Source: Actinomycetes bacterium (lineage in GTDB: Bacteria > Actinomycetota > Acidimicrobiia > Acidimicrobiales > RAAP-2). From it: DNA of 64,000 bases. Below, piece after piece: positions 38,056-46,977 of this stretch. Position 1 is the first letter of the stretch. Every line of letters begins with the position of its first letter. Position numbers and translations under genes: made by a program. Below the pieces are notes generated by a model. It was given only the letters and a program-made list of their open reading frames with translations. It did not search any database and was not told where the DNA came from. The DNA is taken from contig JAJZDI010000001.1 of the NCBI GenBank assembly GCA_021806045.1, positions 70,518 through 134,517 of the forward strand, written 5' to 3'.

Positions 38056-40506
38056 CTAGGGGGCCGTCGCTCCACCTCCAGCGTGCGCCGACCCGCCCGG
38101 CCCGGCCAGGGCCCTTCGCCTCGCCTGCCACTGGCGGGCCAACCCGATGCCGGCTGCTCCCACGAGGATCCCGCCCACGTCGGCCACCACCGCCACCCCG
38201 ACCAGCCACACCGGGGGCACGGCCAGGTCGAACACGTCCCGGCCGACGGGGACGGCGAACAGCAGGGCCAGGCCGGCGGCCATGGCCACCACCAGCCCGA
38301 TCCGCCACGGCACCAGCGGCCGGGCCACCAGGGCCAGCACCCACAGCCCGGCGCCGAACAGCGCCAGCATCGACGCCGTGCGGACCTGGTCCGAGGGGAC
38401 CGAGGACGCCGCACGCCCGACGCCGTAGGTGGCCAGGGTGGCGAGCGCGCACCCGAGGCCGGCGGGCATCGTGAAGGTGAGGACGCGGCGGACGAACCCC
38501 GACCGTGCACGGGGGGCGCCGGGGGCGAGGGCGAGGAAGAAGCCGGGGATGCCGATGGTGAGCGAGCTGATCACCGTGAGGTGGCGGGGGTAGAAGGGGT
38601 AGGGGACACCGCCCACCGCCACCACCACGGCCAGCAGGGAGGCGTAGACGGTCTTGGTCACGAACAGGTTGGCCACCCTGGTCACGTTGGCCACCACCCG
38701 CCGCCCCTCGTCGAGCACCCGGGGCAGCGGCCCGAAGGAGTCGCCGAGGAGGACGATGCGGGCCACGGCACGGCTGGCGGCGCTGCCCGAGCCCATGGCG
38801 ATCCCGAGGTCGGCCTCCTTCAGCGCGCTGAGGTCGTTCACCCCGTCGCCGACCATCGCCACCACGTGGCCGCCGGCCTGCAGGGCCCGCACCGCGCCCA
38901 GCTTCTGCTCGGGGCGGATGCGTCCGAGCACGTTGGTCGTACCGAGGACCTCGACCAGCCCGGCATCGTCGAGGCCGGTGGCATCGGCCGGCCGGCCCCG
39001 CACGGGGATCCCCGCCTGGCGGGCCACCGCGGCCACCGTGGTCGGAGCATCTCCCGACAGGACAGTGATCTCGATGTCCTGGGCCAGCAGGGCGGCGATG
39101 GTGGTGGCCGTCTCGTCCCGCAGGCGTTCGGCCAGTACCAGCAACGCCGCCGGGGTGAGGGCGGACCGGTCGAGGGGCTCGGCGGCGGGCACCGGCGACG
39201 CCGCCAGCAGCACCACCCGCCTCCCCTCGGCCTGGAGCTCGGCCACCCGTGCCGCCTCGGGCGCGCCCGGGGCCAGCAGCATCTCCGGCGCGCCGAGGAG
39301 CCACGTTCCCCTGCCGGCGAAGGTGGCCGCGCTCCACTTGCGGGCGGAGGAGAAGGGGACCCGGTCGGTGCACGTCCACGGGGGCGCCTCCCGGTCGCCG
39401 GCCAGCGCGCTCAGCGTGGCGTTGGGTGCCGGGTCGGCGGCGGCGAGGGCGGCTGCCACCGCGTGCACGTCGACGTCCCCCCTCACGTCGGCCTCACCGG
39501 TTCCGGTGCCGGCCCCGTCGGCCCCGCCGGGCGTGCCGGGCGTGCCGAGCGGCTCCACCGCCACCAGGTGCATGCCCGGGGCGGTGAGGGTGCCCGTCTT
39601 GTCCACACACACCGTGTCGACGTGGGCCAGGCCCTCGATGGCCGGCAGCTCCTGGACGAGGACCCGGGCGGTGGCCAGCCGGACGGCTCCCACCGCGAAG
39701 GCGATCGAGGTGAGGAGGACCAGGCCCTCGGGCACCATCGCCCCCACCCCGGCCACCGCTCCCCGCAGCGCCTCGGCCAGGGACTGGTGGGTGCGGAGGA
39801 GCTGGCTGGCCACCAGTGCGAACCCGGCCGGGACCATGACGAACGTGACCAGCCGCAGGAGCTCGTTGGTGCCGTCCTGGAGCTCGGAGCGGACGGCGAC
39901 GAACCGCCGGGCCCCCGCCTCGAGGCTGTGGGCGAAGGCTTCGGGCCCCACGGCCGTGGCCCGCATCAGGCCGTCGCCGGCCACCACGAACGTTCCCGAC
40001 AGGACGGTGTCGCCGGGGGCCTTGGCCACCGGCTCCGCTTCGCCCGTCACCAGAGCCTCGTCGACCTCGAGGTCACCGGCCACCAGCACCTCGCCGTCGG
40101 CGGGCACCTGGTCGCCCGGTCGCAGGGCGATCACGTCGTCCAGGACGACCTCGGCTGTCGCCACCTCCATCCGTTCCCCTCCCCGCACCACCCGGGTCCG
40201 GGGGGCCGAGAGGACGGCCAGCCGGTCGAGCACCCGCTTGGCCCGCACCTCCTGGACGACACCGATGGCCACGTTGGTCACCAGGACCACGCCGAACAGC
40301 CCGTCCTGCACGGGGCCGACGAAGATCACGACGAGGAGAAGGCCGCCGAGAATGGCGTTGAAGCGGGTCAGCACGTTGGCCCGGACGATCTGGGCGAAGG
40401 TCCGCCCCGTCCGGGCCGCCACCTCGTTGGTCTGACCGGCCGCCCGGCGCGCCGCCACCTCGGCCGGGCCGAGCCCGTCCAGCCCGGCCGGTGCGTCCGT
40501 GGTCAT
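38056..40506 (-). CDS. ctpE: P-type cation ATPase, CtpE-like
   Basis: Membrane cation pump of 816 aa. The phosphorylation motif is CVDKTGTLTAPG; the actuator loop has TGEAEP; the hinge has VAMVGDGVNDLSALKEADLGIAMGSGS. About ten membrane helices, and a long soluble nucleotide domain with Pro/Gly-rich inserts. There is no N-terminal metal-binding domain and no CPC motif, so it is not a heavy-metal pump; the best match by memory is mycobacterial CtpE, a Ca2+ importer. ATG 40506. Divergent from the hemerythrin-fused ATPase with 107 bp between. Confidence 0.85.
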   Translation of the reverse strand: MTTDAPAGLDGLGPAEVAARRAAGQTNEVAARTGRTFAQIVRANVLTRFNAILGGLLLVVIFVGPVQDGLFGVVLVTNVAIGVVQEVRAKRVLDRLAVLSAPRTRVVRGGERMEVATAEVVLDDVIALRPGDQVPADGEVLVAGDLEVDEALVTGEAEPVAKAPGDTVLSGTFVVAGDGLMRATAVGPEAFAHSLEAGARRFVAVRSELQDGTNELLRLVTFVMVPAGFALVASQLLRTHQSLAEALRGAVAGVGAMVPEGLVLLTSIAFAVGAVRLATARVLVQELPAIEGLAHVDTVCVDKTGTLTAPGMHLVAVEPLGTPGTPGGADGAGTGTGEADVRGDVDVHAVAAALAAADPAPNATLSALAGDREAPPWTCTDRVPFSSARKWSAATFAGRGTWLLGAPEMLLAPGAPEAARVAELQAEGRRVVLLAASPVPAAEPLDRSALTPAALLVLAERLRDETATTIAALLAQDIEITVLSGDAPTTVAAVARQAGIPVRGRPADATGLDDAGLVEVLGTTNVLGRIRPEQKLGAVRALQAGGHVVAMVGDGVNDLSALKEADLGIAMGSGSAASRAVARIVLLGDSFGPLPRVLDEGRRVVANVTRVANLFVTKTVYASLLAVVVAVGGVPYPFYPRHLTVISSLTIGIPGFFLALAPGAPRARSGFVRRVLTFTMPAGLGCALATLATYGVGRAASSVPSDQVRTASMLALFGAGLWVLALVARPLVPWRIGLVVAMAAGLALLFAVPVGRDVFDLAVPPVWLVGVAVVADVGGILVGAAGIGLARQWQARRRALAGPGGSAHAGGGATAP

Positions 40507-40613
40507 GGCCCGATTGTGCGGCCCCCCCCACCAGGGGGCAAGGGCCGTTCGGGACGTGTGGCCCGGGACGTTCGGCCCTCCCTCGGCCAGGCCTCGGGGA
40601 GGACCATGGAGCT

Positions 40614-42989
40614 GTGAAGGAGAAGAGCGGAGAGCCGGCGCGCCCCGGTGGCCTGCCGCGCCCCAGCCTGGCGGCGTCGATGCTCGTCGCCACCGGCGTG
40701 GCCCTCGCCACCGGGGGCATCCTGCACCTGGCCGGCGCAGGCGGCGCGGGCGACGTGGCGTGGGCGGCATCCGGCGGCCTGGGTCTCGCCTATGCCGTCG
40801 GCGCGGTGGCGGCCAGCCTCCGCCACGGGCGCCTGGGCGTCGACGTCATCGCGGTGGCCGCTCTGGCCGGTGCGCTGTGGGTGGGGGAGCTGCTGGCCGG
40901 CGCCGTCGTCAGCGTCATGCTGGCGACGGGCCGCACCCTCGAGACGTGGGCGGCCGGACGGGCACGCCGGGACCTGGCCGCACTGCTGGCCCGGGCGCCC
41001 CGCACGGCCCGCCGGCTGTCGGGTGGCACCATCGAGGTGGTCGACCTGGACCAGGTGGCGGTGGGGGACCTGATCACGGTGGGCCCGGGCGAGGTCGTCC
41101 CGGTGGACGGCACGGTCACCAGCCACGCCGCCGTCTTCGACGAGTCGGCGCTGACGGGTGAGCCCCTCCCCGTCGAGCGCCCGGTGGGCGACGTGGTGCG
41201 GAGCGGGGTGGTGAACGCGGGTGCGGCGGTGGACATCCGGGCGGTGACGGCCGCCGCCGAGAGCACCTACGCCGGCATCGTGCGCATGGTGGCCGAGGCG
41301 GAGGCGGTGCCGGCGCCCTTCGTTCGCCTGGCCGACCGGTGGGCCGGCTGGTTCCTCGCCGTCACCGCCGTGGCGACCGCGGTCGCCTTCTGGCAGGGGG
41401 GTGCCCCCCGGGCCGTGGCCGTGCTGGTGGTGGCGACGCCCTGCCCCCTGATCCTGGCCGTTCCCGTCGCCGTGGTCGCCGGCCTGTCGCGTTCGGCCCG
41501 GCGCGGTGTGGTCATGAAGGGCGGGCCGGTGCTCGAGCGGCTGGCCGGCTGCACCACCGCCCTGCTCGACAAGACGGGCACCATCACCACCGGGCGGCCC
41601 GCACTCAGCACGGTGGTGGCCCGACCGGGACTGGACCCTGACGAGGCCCTGCGGCTCGCCGCCTCGGTGGACCAGGTCTCGCCCCACGTGCTTGCCCGGG
41701 CCGTGGTGTCCGCCGCCTACGGCCGAGGGCTGGTGCCCGAGCCGCCGGGGTGGGCCGACGAGACCCCGGGCCAGGGGATCCGGGGGTCGGTCGGGGGTAC
41801 GGAGGTGGCGGTGGGGCGGGCGGCGTGGGTGGGGATGGACCCCCTGCCCGACTGGGCCCGCAACGCCCGCCGGACGGCCCGGCGCGAGGGGGCCATGACC
41901 GTGTTCGTCGCCACCGGCGGCGAGCCGGCGGCCATGCTCGTCCTCGAGGACCGGGTCCGCCCCGATGCCCGGCGCACGCTGGCCGCCCTGCGGTCGGCCG
42001 GGATCGACCGGATCGTGATGGCCACGGGCGACCGGGGGGAGGTGGCCCGCATGGTGGGCGAGGTGGTCGGGGTCGACGAGGTCCTCTCCGAGCAGACCCC
42101 GGCCGAGAAGCTCCATGCCCTCGAGGTCGAGCGGCGGCGGGCCCCCACCATGATGGTGGGCGACGGGATCAACGACGCCCCCGCGCTGGCCGCCGCCGAC
42201 GTGGGGGTGGCGGTGAGCGGCGGCAACGCCACCGCGTCGTCGGAGGCGGCCGACGTGGTGCTGACCGTGGAGCGGGTCGACCGGTTGGGCGAGGCCGTGC
42301 AGCTGGCCCGCCGGACCCGGCGCATCGCCCGCCAGAGCGTGGTGGCGGGCATGGGGATGTCGCTGGCCGCCATGGTCGCCGCCGGTGCCGGCTACCTGCC
42401 GGCGGTGGCCGGCGCCATCCTCCAGGAGGCGATCGACACCGCGGTGATCGTGAACGCCCTGCGGGCCCTGCGCCCCGGGCCGGCCGCCTCGCCGCTCGAC
42501 GCGGCCGGCAGCGAGCTGACGCGGCGGTTCCACACGGAGCACGTGGCCATCCGCGCCTTCCTCGAGCGCCTGCGGCAGGTGGCCGACGACCTGGGCGTGG
42601 TGCCGCCCGAGCAGTCGCTGGCCGAGGTCACCGCACTCCAGCGCCAGATGGTCGAGGAGGTCCTGCCCCACGAGGCGGCCGAGAACGATGTCCTCTACCC
42701 CGTCCTGGAGCGCGCCCTGGGCGGCCAGGACCCGACCGGAACGATGACCCGGGCCCACGTGGAGATCGCCCACCTGGTCCGCCGGATCGGCGACCTGCTG
42801 GACGACCTGGGCGGGGCCCCGCCCGATGCGGCCGACCTGGCCGAGCTGCGGCGCCTCTGCTACGGCCTCCACGCCGTGCTGGCCCTGCACACCGAGCAGG
42901 AGGAGGAGAGCTACCTGTCGCTCGGTGAGGATGCCGCCCCCGCCCCCGAAGGGGCGCTCACCCCGCCGCCCCACCGGGGAGCGCGCTGA
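40614..42989 (+). CDS. P1B-type metal ATPase with C-terminal hemerythrin domain (P1B-5-like)
   Basis: Metal-export ATPase of 791 aa. The membrane motif is TPCP (275-278, Cys277) instead of CPC; the phosphorylated Asp319 is in LLDKTGTITTG; GDGINDAPALAAADVG is the hinge. There is no N-terminal metal-binding domain. From about residue 640 there is a hemerythrin-like four-helix bundle with the ligand pattern HTEHVAIRAF, HEAAENDVLYP and HTEQEEESYL. This architecture defines the P1B-5 subgroup, whose characterised members move Fe2+ or Ni2+ and may sense iron or O2 through the di-iron centre. GTG 40614 follows GGGGAGGA by about 10 nt. The 3' end overlaps the convergent gene by 32 bp. Confidence 0.88.
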   Translation: MKEKSGEPARPGGLPRPSLAASMLVATGVALATGGILHLAGAGGAGDVAWAASGGLGLAYAVGAVAASLRHGRLGVDVIAVAALAGALWVGELLAGAVVSVMLATGRTLETWAAGRARRDLAALLARAPRTARRLSGGTIEVVDLDQVAVGDLITVGPGEVVPVDGTVTSHAAVFDESALTGEPLPVERPVGDVVRSGVVNAGAAVDIRAVTAAAESTYAGIVRMVAEAEAVPAPFVRLADRWAGWFLAVTAVATAVAFWQGGAPRAVAVLVVATPCPLILAVPVAVVAGLSRSARRGVVMKGGPVLERLAGCTTALLDKTGTITTGRPALSTVVARPGLDPDEALRLAASVDQVSPHVLARAVVSAAYGRGLVPEPPGWADETPGQGIRGSVGGTEVAVGRAAWVGMDPLPDWARNARRTARREGAMTVFVATGGEPAAMLVLEDRVRPDARRTLAALRSAGIDRIVMATGDRGEVARMVGEVVGVDEVLSEQTPAEKLHALEVERRRAPTMMVGDGINDAPALAAADVGVAVSGGNATASSEAADVVLTVERVDRLGEAVQLARRTRRIARQSVVAGMGMSLAAMVAAGAGYLPAVAGAILQEAIDTAVIVNALRALRPGPAASPLDAAGSELTRRFHTEHVAIRAFLERLRQVADDLGVVPPEQSLAEVTALQRQMVEEVLPHEAAENDVLYPVLERALGGQDPTGTMTRAHVEIAHLVRRIGDLLDDLGGAPPDAADLAELRRLCYGLHAVLALHTEQEEESYLSLGEDAAPAPEGALTPPPHRGAR

Positions 42990-45726
42990 GGGCCCGCATC
43001 AGCGGGTCCGGCCCGCGGCGCGCCGGTGCGATGCGGACCTTGGCGTCGACGACCACCACGCCCGACGAGGTGACGATCACCGGGTTGCAGTCGAGCTCGA
43101 CGATCTCGGGCAGTGCTTCGGCCAGTTGGCTCACGGTGGCGACCAGCTCCACCAGCGCGTCACGGTCGGCGGCGGGCGCTCCCCGGTAGCCGTCGAGCAG
43201 CGGTGCCGCCCGCAGCGATGCCACCATGGACTCGACCTCGACGCGCTCCAGGGGCGGGATGCCGAAGGCGTGGTCGCCGAACAGGTCGGTGAGGACGCCC
43301 CCCAGCCCCACCATCACCACCGGGCCCGTGTCCGCCTCGGCGGTCAGCCCGACGATCGCCTCCACCCCGGGGGCGGCCATGGGCTGGACCACGACCGGCA
43401 GCATGGCCGGCCCCAGGCGATCCGACAATCCGGCGAACGCGTCGGCCAGCTCCTCGGGCCCGGCCAGGCCGAGGGCCACGCCACCCGCCTCCGTCTTGTG
43501 GACGAGCTCGCCGTTGCCGGCCTTGAGGGCGACCGGGTAGCCGACCTGTTCGGCGGCGGCCAGCGCCTCGGCCAGGTCGCGAGCCCCCAGGGTGGGGGCC
43601 ACCGGCACACCGGCCGCTTCGAGGAGCCGGGCCGCGTCGGGACCGTCCAGCCAGCCGCCCGAGGGACGCCGCGCAAGCTCGGCGGCCACCATGCGCTGGG
43701 CGCCGTGGGTGCTCCCCCACCACGTGGGTTCGGGGGCGGGGGGCACGTCACGGCGCCAGGCGGCGTGGGCCACCACCCGGGCCAGCGCGGTCGCCGCCCG
43801 CTCCGGCGACGGGAGCTCGGCCACGGCCGGGTGGCCCGGCGCCCCGGAAGGGCGCTCGGCGCCGAGGATGCACGCGATGACCGGGACGGTGCGGCCGTCG
43901 GGCGACCGGTCGGCCCACGACGTCACCGCCTGCCTGGCCTCGTCGGCACTGATGGCGGGCAGGTCGGTCACCACCACGATGACGGCGTCGACGCACGGAT
44001 CGGCCGCCACCAGCTCGAGCGTCCGGGTCAGGGTGGCGGCATCGCCACCGGAGGTCAGGTCCACCGGGTTGCCCGTCGCCCCGGCCGGGTCGACCACCTG
44101 CTCGAGGGCGGCCCTGGTCGCCGGGGCCAGATCGGGGACCTCCAGCCCGGCGGTGGCGCACGCGTCGGTCGCCAGGATCAGTGGACCGCCCGAGTTGCCG
44201 ACCAGGGCGACCCGCTTGCCGGCGGGCAGCGGTGTGCACAGCAGCACGGTGGTCACGTCGGTCAGCTCCTCCAGGCTGTCCACCTCGATGACCCCGGCCC
44301 CCCGCAACAGGGCGGCGGTGACGACCTCGGGAGTGGCGTTCGCCGCCGTGTGCGAGCGGGCACCGCGGGCGCCGGCCGGGGTGCGCCCCGCCTTCAGGGC
44401 GACGATGGGCGTGGTGCGGCTGACGCGGCGGGCGACCCGGGCGAACTTGCGGGGATTGCCGAACGACTCGAGGTAGAGGGCCACGACCCGGGTGCGTTCG
44501 TCCCGCTCGACGAAGCACAACAGGTCGTTCGAGCTGACGTCGAGCTTGTTCCCCATGGACACGAACAGGGAGAGGCCGAGGCCGGACCGCACCGCCTGCT
44601 CGACGAGCACGACCCCCACCGCGCCGGACTGGGAGATGACGGCCAGCTCGCCGGGCGTGGCCGCCGCCCCTCCGAAGGTGGCGTCCATCCGCACCTCCGG
44701 ATCGGTGTTCACCACACCGAGGCAGTTGGGCCCGACCACCCGCATGCCGGCACCGCGGGCCACCTCGAGCAGCTCGGCCTCGGCGTCGCGGCCGCGCCCG
44801 CCCTTCTCGGCCAGGCCCGAGGTGATGATGACCGAGGCACGCACGCCCAGGCGGGCCGCTTCGGCCACCACCCCCTCCAGCACGTCGACGTGGACGGCGA
44901 ACACGGCCAGGTCGACCCGCTCGGGCAGCGAGGTGAGGTCGGGGAATGCGGGCACACCGCACACGGAGCGGGCATGGGGGTTGACCGGGTAGACGGTGCC
45001 GGCGAAGTCGCCGGCCAGCAGGGCGCGCACGATGCCGTGACCGACGCCTCCCGGCTCCCTCCCGGCGCCGACCACGGCGATGGAGCGGGGACGCAGGAGG
45101 GCGGCCAGGCTGGCCGCCTCCGCCGTCGCCTCGCGCTCGTCGCAGGCGGCCAGGTAGGCGGCGGTGGGGCGCAGGTCGATCTCCACCCGGACCGTCCCCT
45201 GGTCCCACGCCCGGGTGACCTGCAGGCCGGCTGCCGAGAACACGCCCAGCATCGACGCGTTCTCGGGGAGCACATCGGCCACGAACCGGTCGATGGCCTG
45301 GGTGCGGGCGTAGGCGACGAGGTGCTCGACGAAGAGGGTCCCCACACCCCGGCCCTGGTACTCGTCGGCCACGACGAAGGCGGCCTCGGCCTCGTCGGTC
45401 CCCGGGGTGCGGTCGTAGCGGGAGACGCCGATCATCGTCCCCGCCACCTCGGCGACGAAGGCCATCCGGTCGCGGTAGTCGACCTGGGTGAAGCGGCTGA
45501 CCTCGTCGGGGGAGAGCCGGGGGTGGGCGGAGAAGAAGCGGAAGTGGACGGTCTCCTGGGAGAGGCCGGCGTGGAAGGCGACGAGGGCGTCGGCGTCGTC
45601 GGGACGGATCGGTCGGACCCGCACCCCGACGCCGTCGGTCAGGAGCCCGTCGGTGGTCCACCCTGCCGGTTCGGCTGCCGGCTCTCCCGGTTCAGCCGGG
45701 ACCGTCTCGTCGGACACCTCGGTCAT
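42958..45726 (-). CDS. GNAT acetyltransferase fused to NDP-forming acyl-CoA synthetase-like protein (Pat type)
   Basis: Protein of 922 aa. The N-terminal GNAT domain (about 33-180) has the acetyl-CoA loop DEYQGRGVGTLF. It is followed by a CoA-binding domain (about 195-290, IAVVGAGREPGGVG), succinyl-CoA-ligase-like domains (SQSGAVG, NSGGPL) and a C-terminal ATP-grasp (about 690-910). In Salmonella Pat the GNAT domain is at the C-terminus; here the order is reversed, as in Streptomyces-type PatA. These enzymes acetylate and switch off acyl-CoA synthetases, so the acetoacetyl-CoA synthetase encoded in this window is a natural candidate target. ATG 45726 has GGAGGT at good spacing. Confidence 0.88.
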   Translation of the reverse strand: MTEVSDETVPAEPGEPAAEPAGWTTDGLLTDGVGVRVRPIRPDDADALVAFHAGLSQETVHFRFFSAHPRLSPDEVSRFTQVDYRDRMAFVAEVAGTMIGVSRYDRTPGTDEAEAAFVVADEYQGRGVGTLFVEHLVAYARTQAIDRFVADVLPENASMLGVFSAAGLQVTRAWDQGTVRVEIDLRPTAAYLAACDEREATAEAASLAALLRPRSIAVVGAGREPGGVGHGIVRALLAGDFAGTVYPVNPHARSVCGVPAFPDLTSLPERVDLAVFAVHVDVLEGVVAEAARLGVRASVIITSGLAEKGGRGRDAEAELLEVARGAGMRVVGPNCLGVVNTDPEVRMDATFGGAAATPGELAVISQSGAVGVVLVEQAVRSGLGLSLFVSMGNKLDVSSNDLLCFVERDERTRVVALYLESFGNPRKFARVARRVSRTTPIVALKAGRTPAGARGARSHTAANATPEVVTAALLRGAGVIEVDSLEELTDVTTVLLCTPLPAGKRVALVGNSGGPLILATDACATAGLEVPDLAPATRAALEQVVDPAGATGNPVDLTSGGDAATLTRTLELVAADPCVDAVIVVVTDLPAISADEARQAVTSWADRSPDGRTVPVIACILGAERPSGAPGHPAVAELPSPERAATALARVVAHAAWRRDVPPAPEPTWWGSTHGAQRMVAAELARRPSGGWLDGPDAARLLEAAGVPVAPTLGARDLAEALAAAEQVGYPVALKAGNGELVHKTEAGGVALGLAGPEELADAFAGLSDRLGPAMLPVVVQPMAAPGVEAIVGLTAEADTGPVVMVGLGGVLTDLFGDHAFGIPPLERVEVESMVASLRAAPLLDGYRGAPAADRDALVELVATVSQLAEALPEIVELDCNPVIVTSSGVVVVDAKVRIAPARRGPDPLMRALSALPGGAAG

Positions 45727-45841
45727 CGTGGTACCTCCGTCGTGGGCGGCTCCGGTCGATCGGTGCGCCGGTCCGGTTCCGCGCCCATCGTGCCCCACCG
45801 GTCGCCTGCCGGCCAGACGTCGCAGCCGGGCACCGCCGGTC

Positions 45842-46771
45842 TCAGCGGGTGCCGCCTTCGTCCATGCCGCGGCGCTCGGCCTCGCGTTGGGCCCGGATGA
45901 AGTCGGACAGGGTCCCCTGGGCGGCCCGGGTGGCCGTCACGTCGCCGCCCCGGCCCCGCAGGACGAACGCCATCCCCACCGCCACCACCGCGCCGGCCAG
46001 CGGCCCCACCACGTAGACCCACCAGGAGCCGAACTGGAGCCCGACCAGCTCGGGTGCGAACGACCGGGCCGGGTTCATCGACGCGCCGGTGGCCGGAGCG
46101 GCCCAGATCCCGGCCAGTGCGATGTAGCCGCCCACGGCGATGGCTGACAGCGGCCCGACGTTCTGGGCGCCGGAAGCGGTGCCGAGGATGGTGGTGACCA
46201 ACCCCATGGTGAGGACGGCCTCGATGGCCACCGCGGCCGCGGTGGCCAGCCCGTGTGCCGGCACCGTGTTCCCGAGCGCTCCGACGTCGCCGAAGATCCC
46301 CCGTAGGAACAGGCAGGCCAGGACGCCCCCGGCCACCTGGGCGACGATGTAGCCGGGCAGCCGGCGCCAGGGGAACTCGCTTCGCATGGCGAAGGCCAGG
46401 CTCACGACGGGGTTGAGGTGGGCGCCCGACACCGTCCCGATCGAGAGGATGACGACCATCACCATCAGGGCCGGTGCCGTCACCGCCGCGGCCAGGCCGA
46501 CCTGTTGGTGGGTGGCGGCACCCACGACGGCCGGTCCGGCGGCTGCCAGGACGAGCAGGAACGTCCCGATCAGCTCGCCCGCCACCCGCCGCCACTCGAG
46601 CGAGATGTCGGCGAACTCGCGCGCCCACTGCGTCCCCATGATGACCGAGGCCCGGCCGACCTGACCGGGCACGGCGGGCCGGCGGCCACCGGTGGCCCCA
46701 CCGGGCACGTCCACACCGCCGTCCCCGGCCGCGCCGGCACCTCCGGCTGCGCTCACGGGGCCTGATCCCAT
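45842..46771 (-). CDS. Aquaporin / MIP-family channel
   Basis: Six-helix channel of 309 aa (or 265 from ATG 46639). The first pore motif is SGAHLNPVVSLA, a variant with Val in place of Ala (NPV); the second is ASMNPARSF. The N-terminal 60 residues are Gly/Ala-rich. The residue before the second NPA is Met and a bulky Phe follows ARS, which fits a water channel more than a glycerol facilitator, but I would not exclude other solutes. AGGTGGG about 9 nt before ATG 46771 supports the longer form. Confidence 0.85.
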   Translation of the reverse strand: MGSGPVSAAGGAGAAGDGGVDVPGGATGGRRPAVPGQVGRASVIMGTQWAREFADISLEWRRVAGELIGTFLLVLAAAGPAVVGAATHQQVGLAAAVTAPALMVMVVILSIGTVSGAHLNPVVSLAFAMRSEFPWRRLPGYIVAQVAGGVLACLFLRGIFGDVGALGNTVPAHGLATAAAVAIEAVLTMGLVTTILGTASGAQNVGPLSAIAVGGYIALAGIWAAPATGASMNPARSFAPELVGLQFGSWWVYVVGPLAGAVVAVGMAFVLRGRGGDVTATRAAQGTLSDFIRAQREAERRGMDEGGTR

Positions 46772-46834
46772 CCGCGGTCCCACCTGCCGTGAGCCGTGCG
46801 CACGGCACAGGTCGGACGCACGGCACGGGTCGCG

Positions 46835-46879
46835 TGCGTCCTGCCCGTCATGTGCGTCCTGCCCGTCATGTGCATCCTG
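46835..46879. repeat. 18-bp tandem repeat, 2.5 copies
   Basis: TGCGTCCTGCCCGTCATG occurs at 46835-46852 and 46853-46870, with a partial third copy to 46879. It lies in the 206-bp gap between the aquaporin and SDR genes, upstream of the aquaporin. No coding or binding role is evident. Confidence 0.8.
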
Positions 46880-46977
46880 GACGAAGCCTTGCCTGCGCCC
46901 GGAGCTGCTGCAAGGGTCCTCTGACCTGTCCTCCGGAGAGCCTCGGGTGTCAGGCCTCGGCCGCCGGCCCTCGGGTG

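Noticed and set aside
40503-42974. Open frame of over 800 codons antisense to the hemerythrin-fused ATPase
   Set aside because: Low-complexity His/Gly/Arg translation, and the sense strand carries all P-type ATPase motifs.
42826-45900. Open frame of about 1000 codons antisense to the GNAT/acyl-CoA-synthetase fusion
   Set aside because: GC-bias shadow without recognisable motifs.
46835-46879. CRISPR-like array
   Set aside because: The units are directly abutting without spacers.
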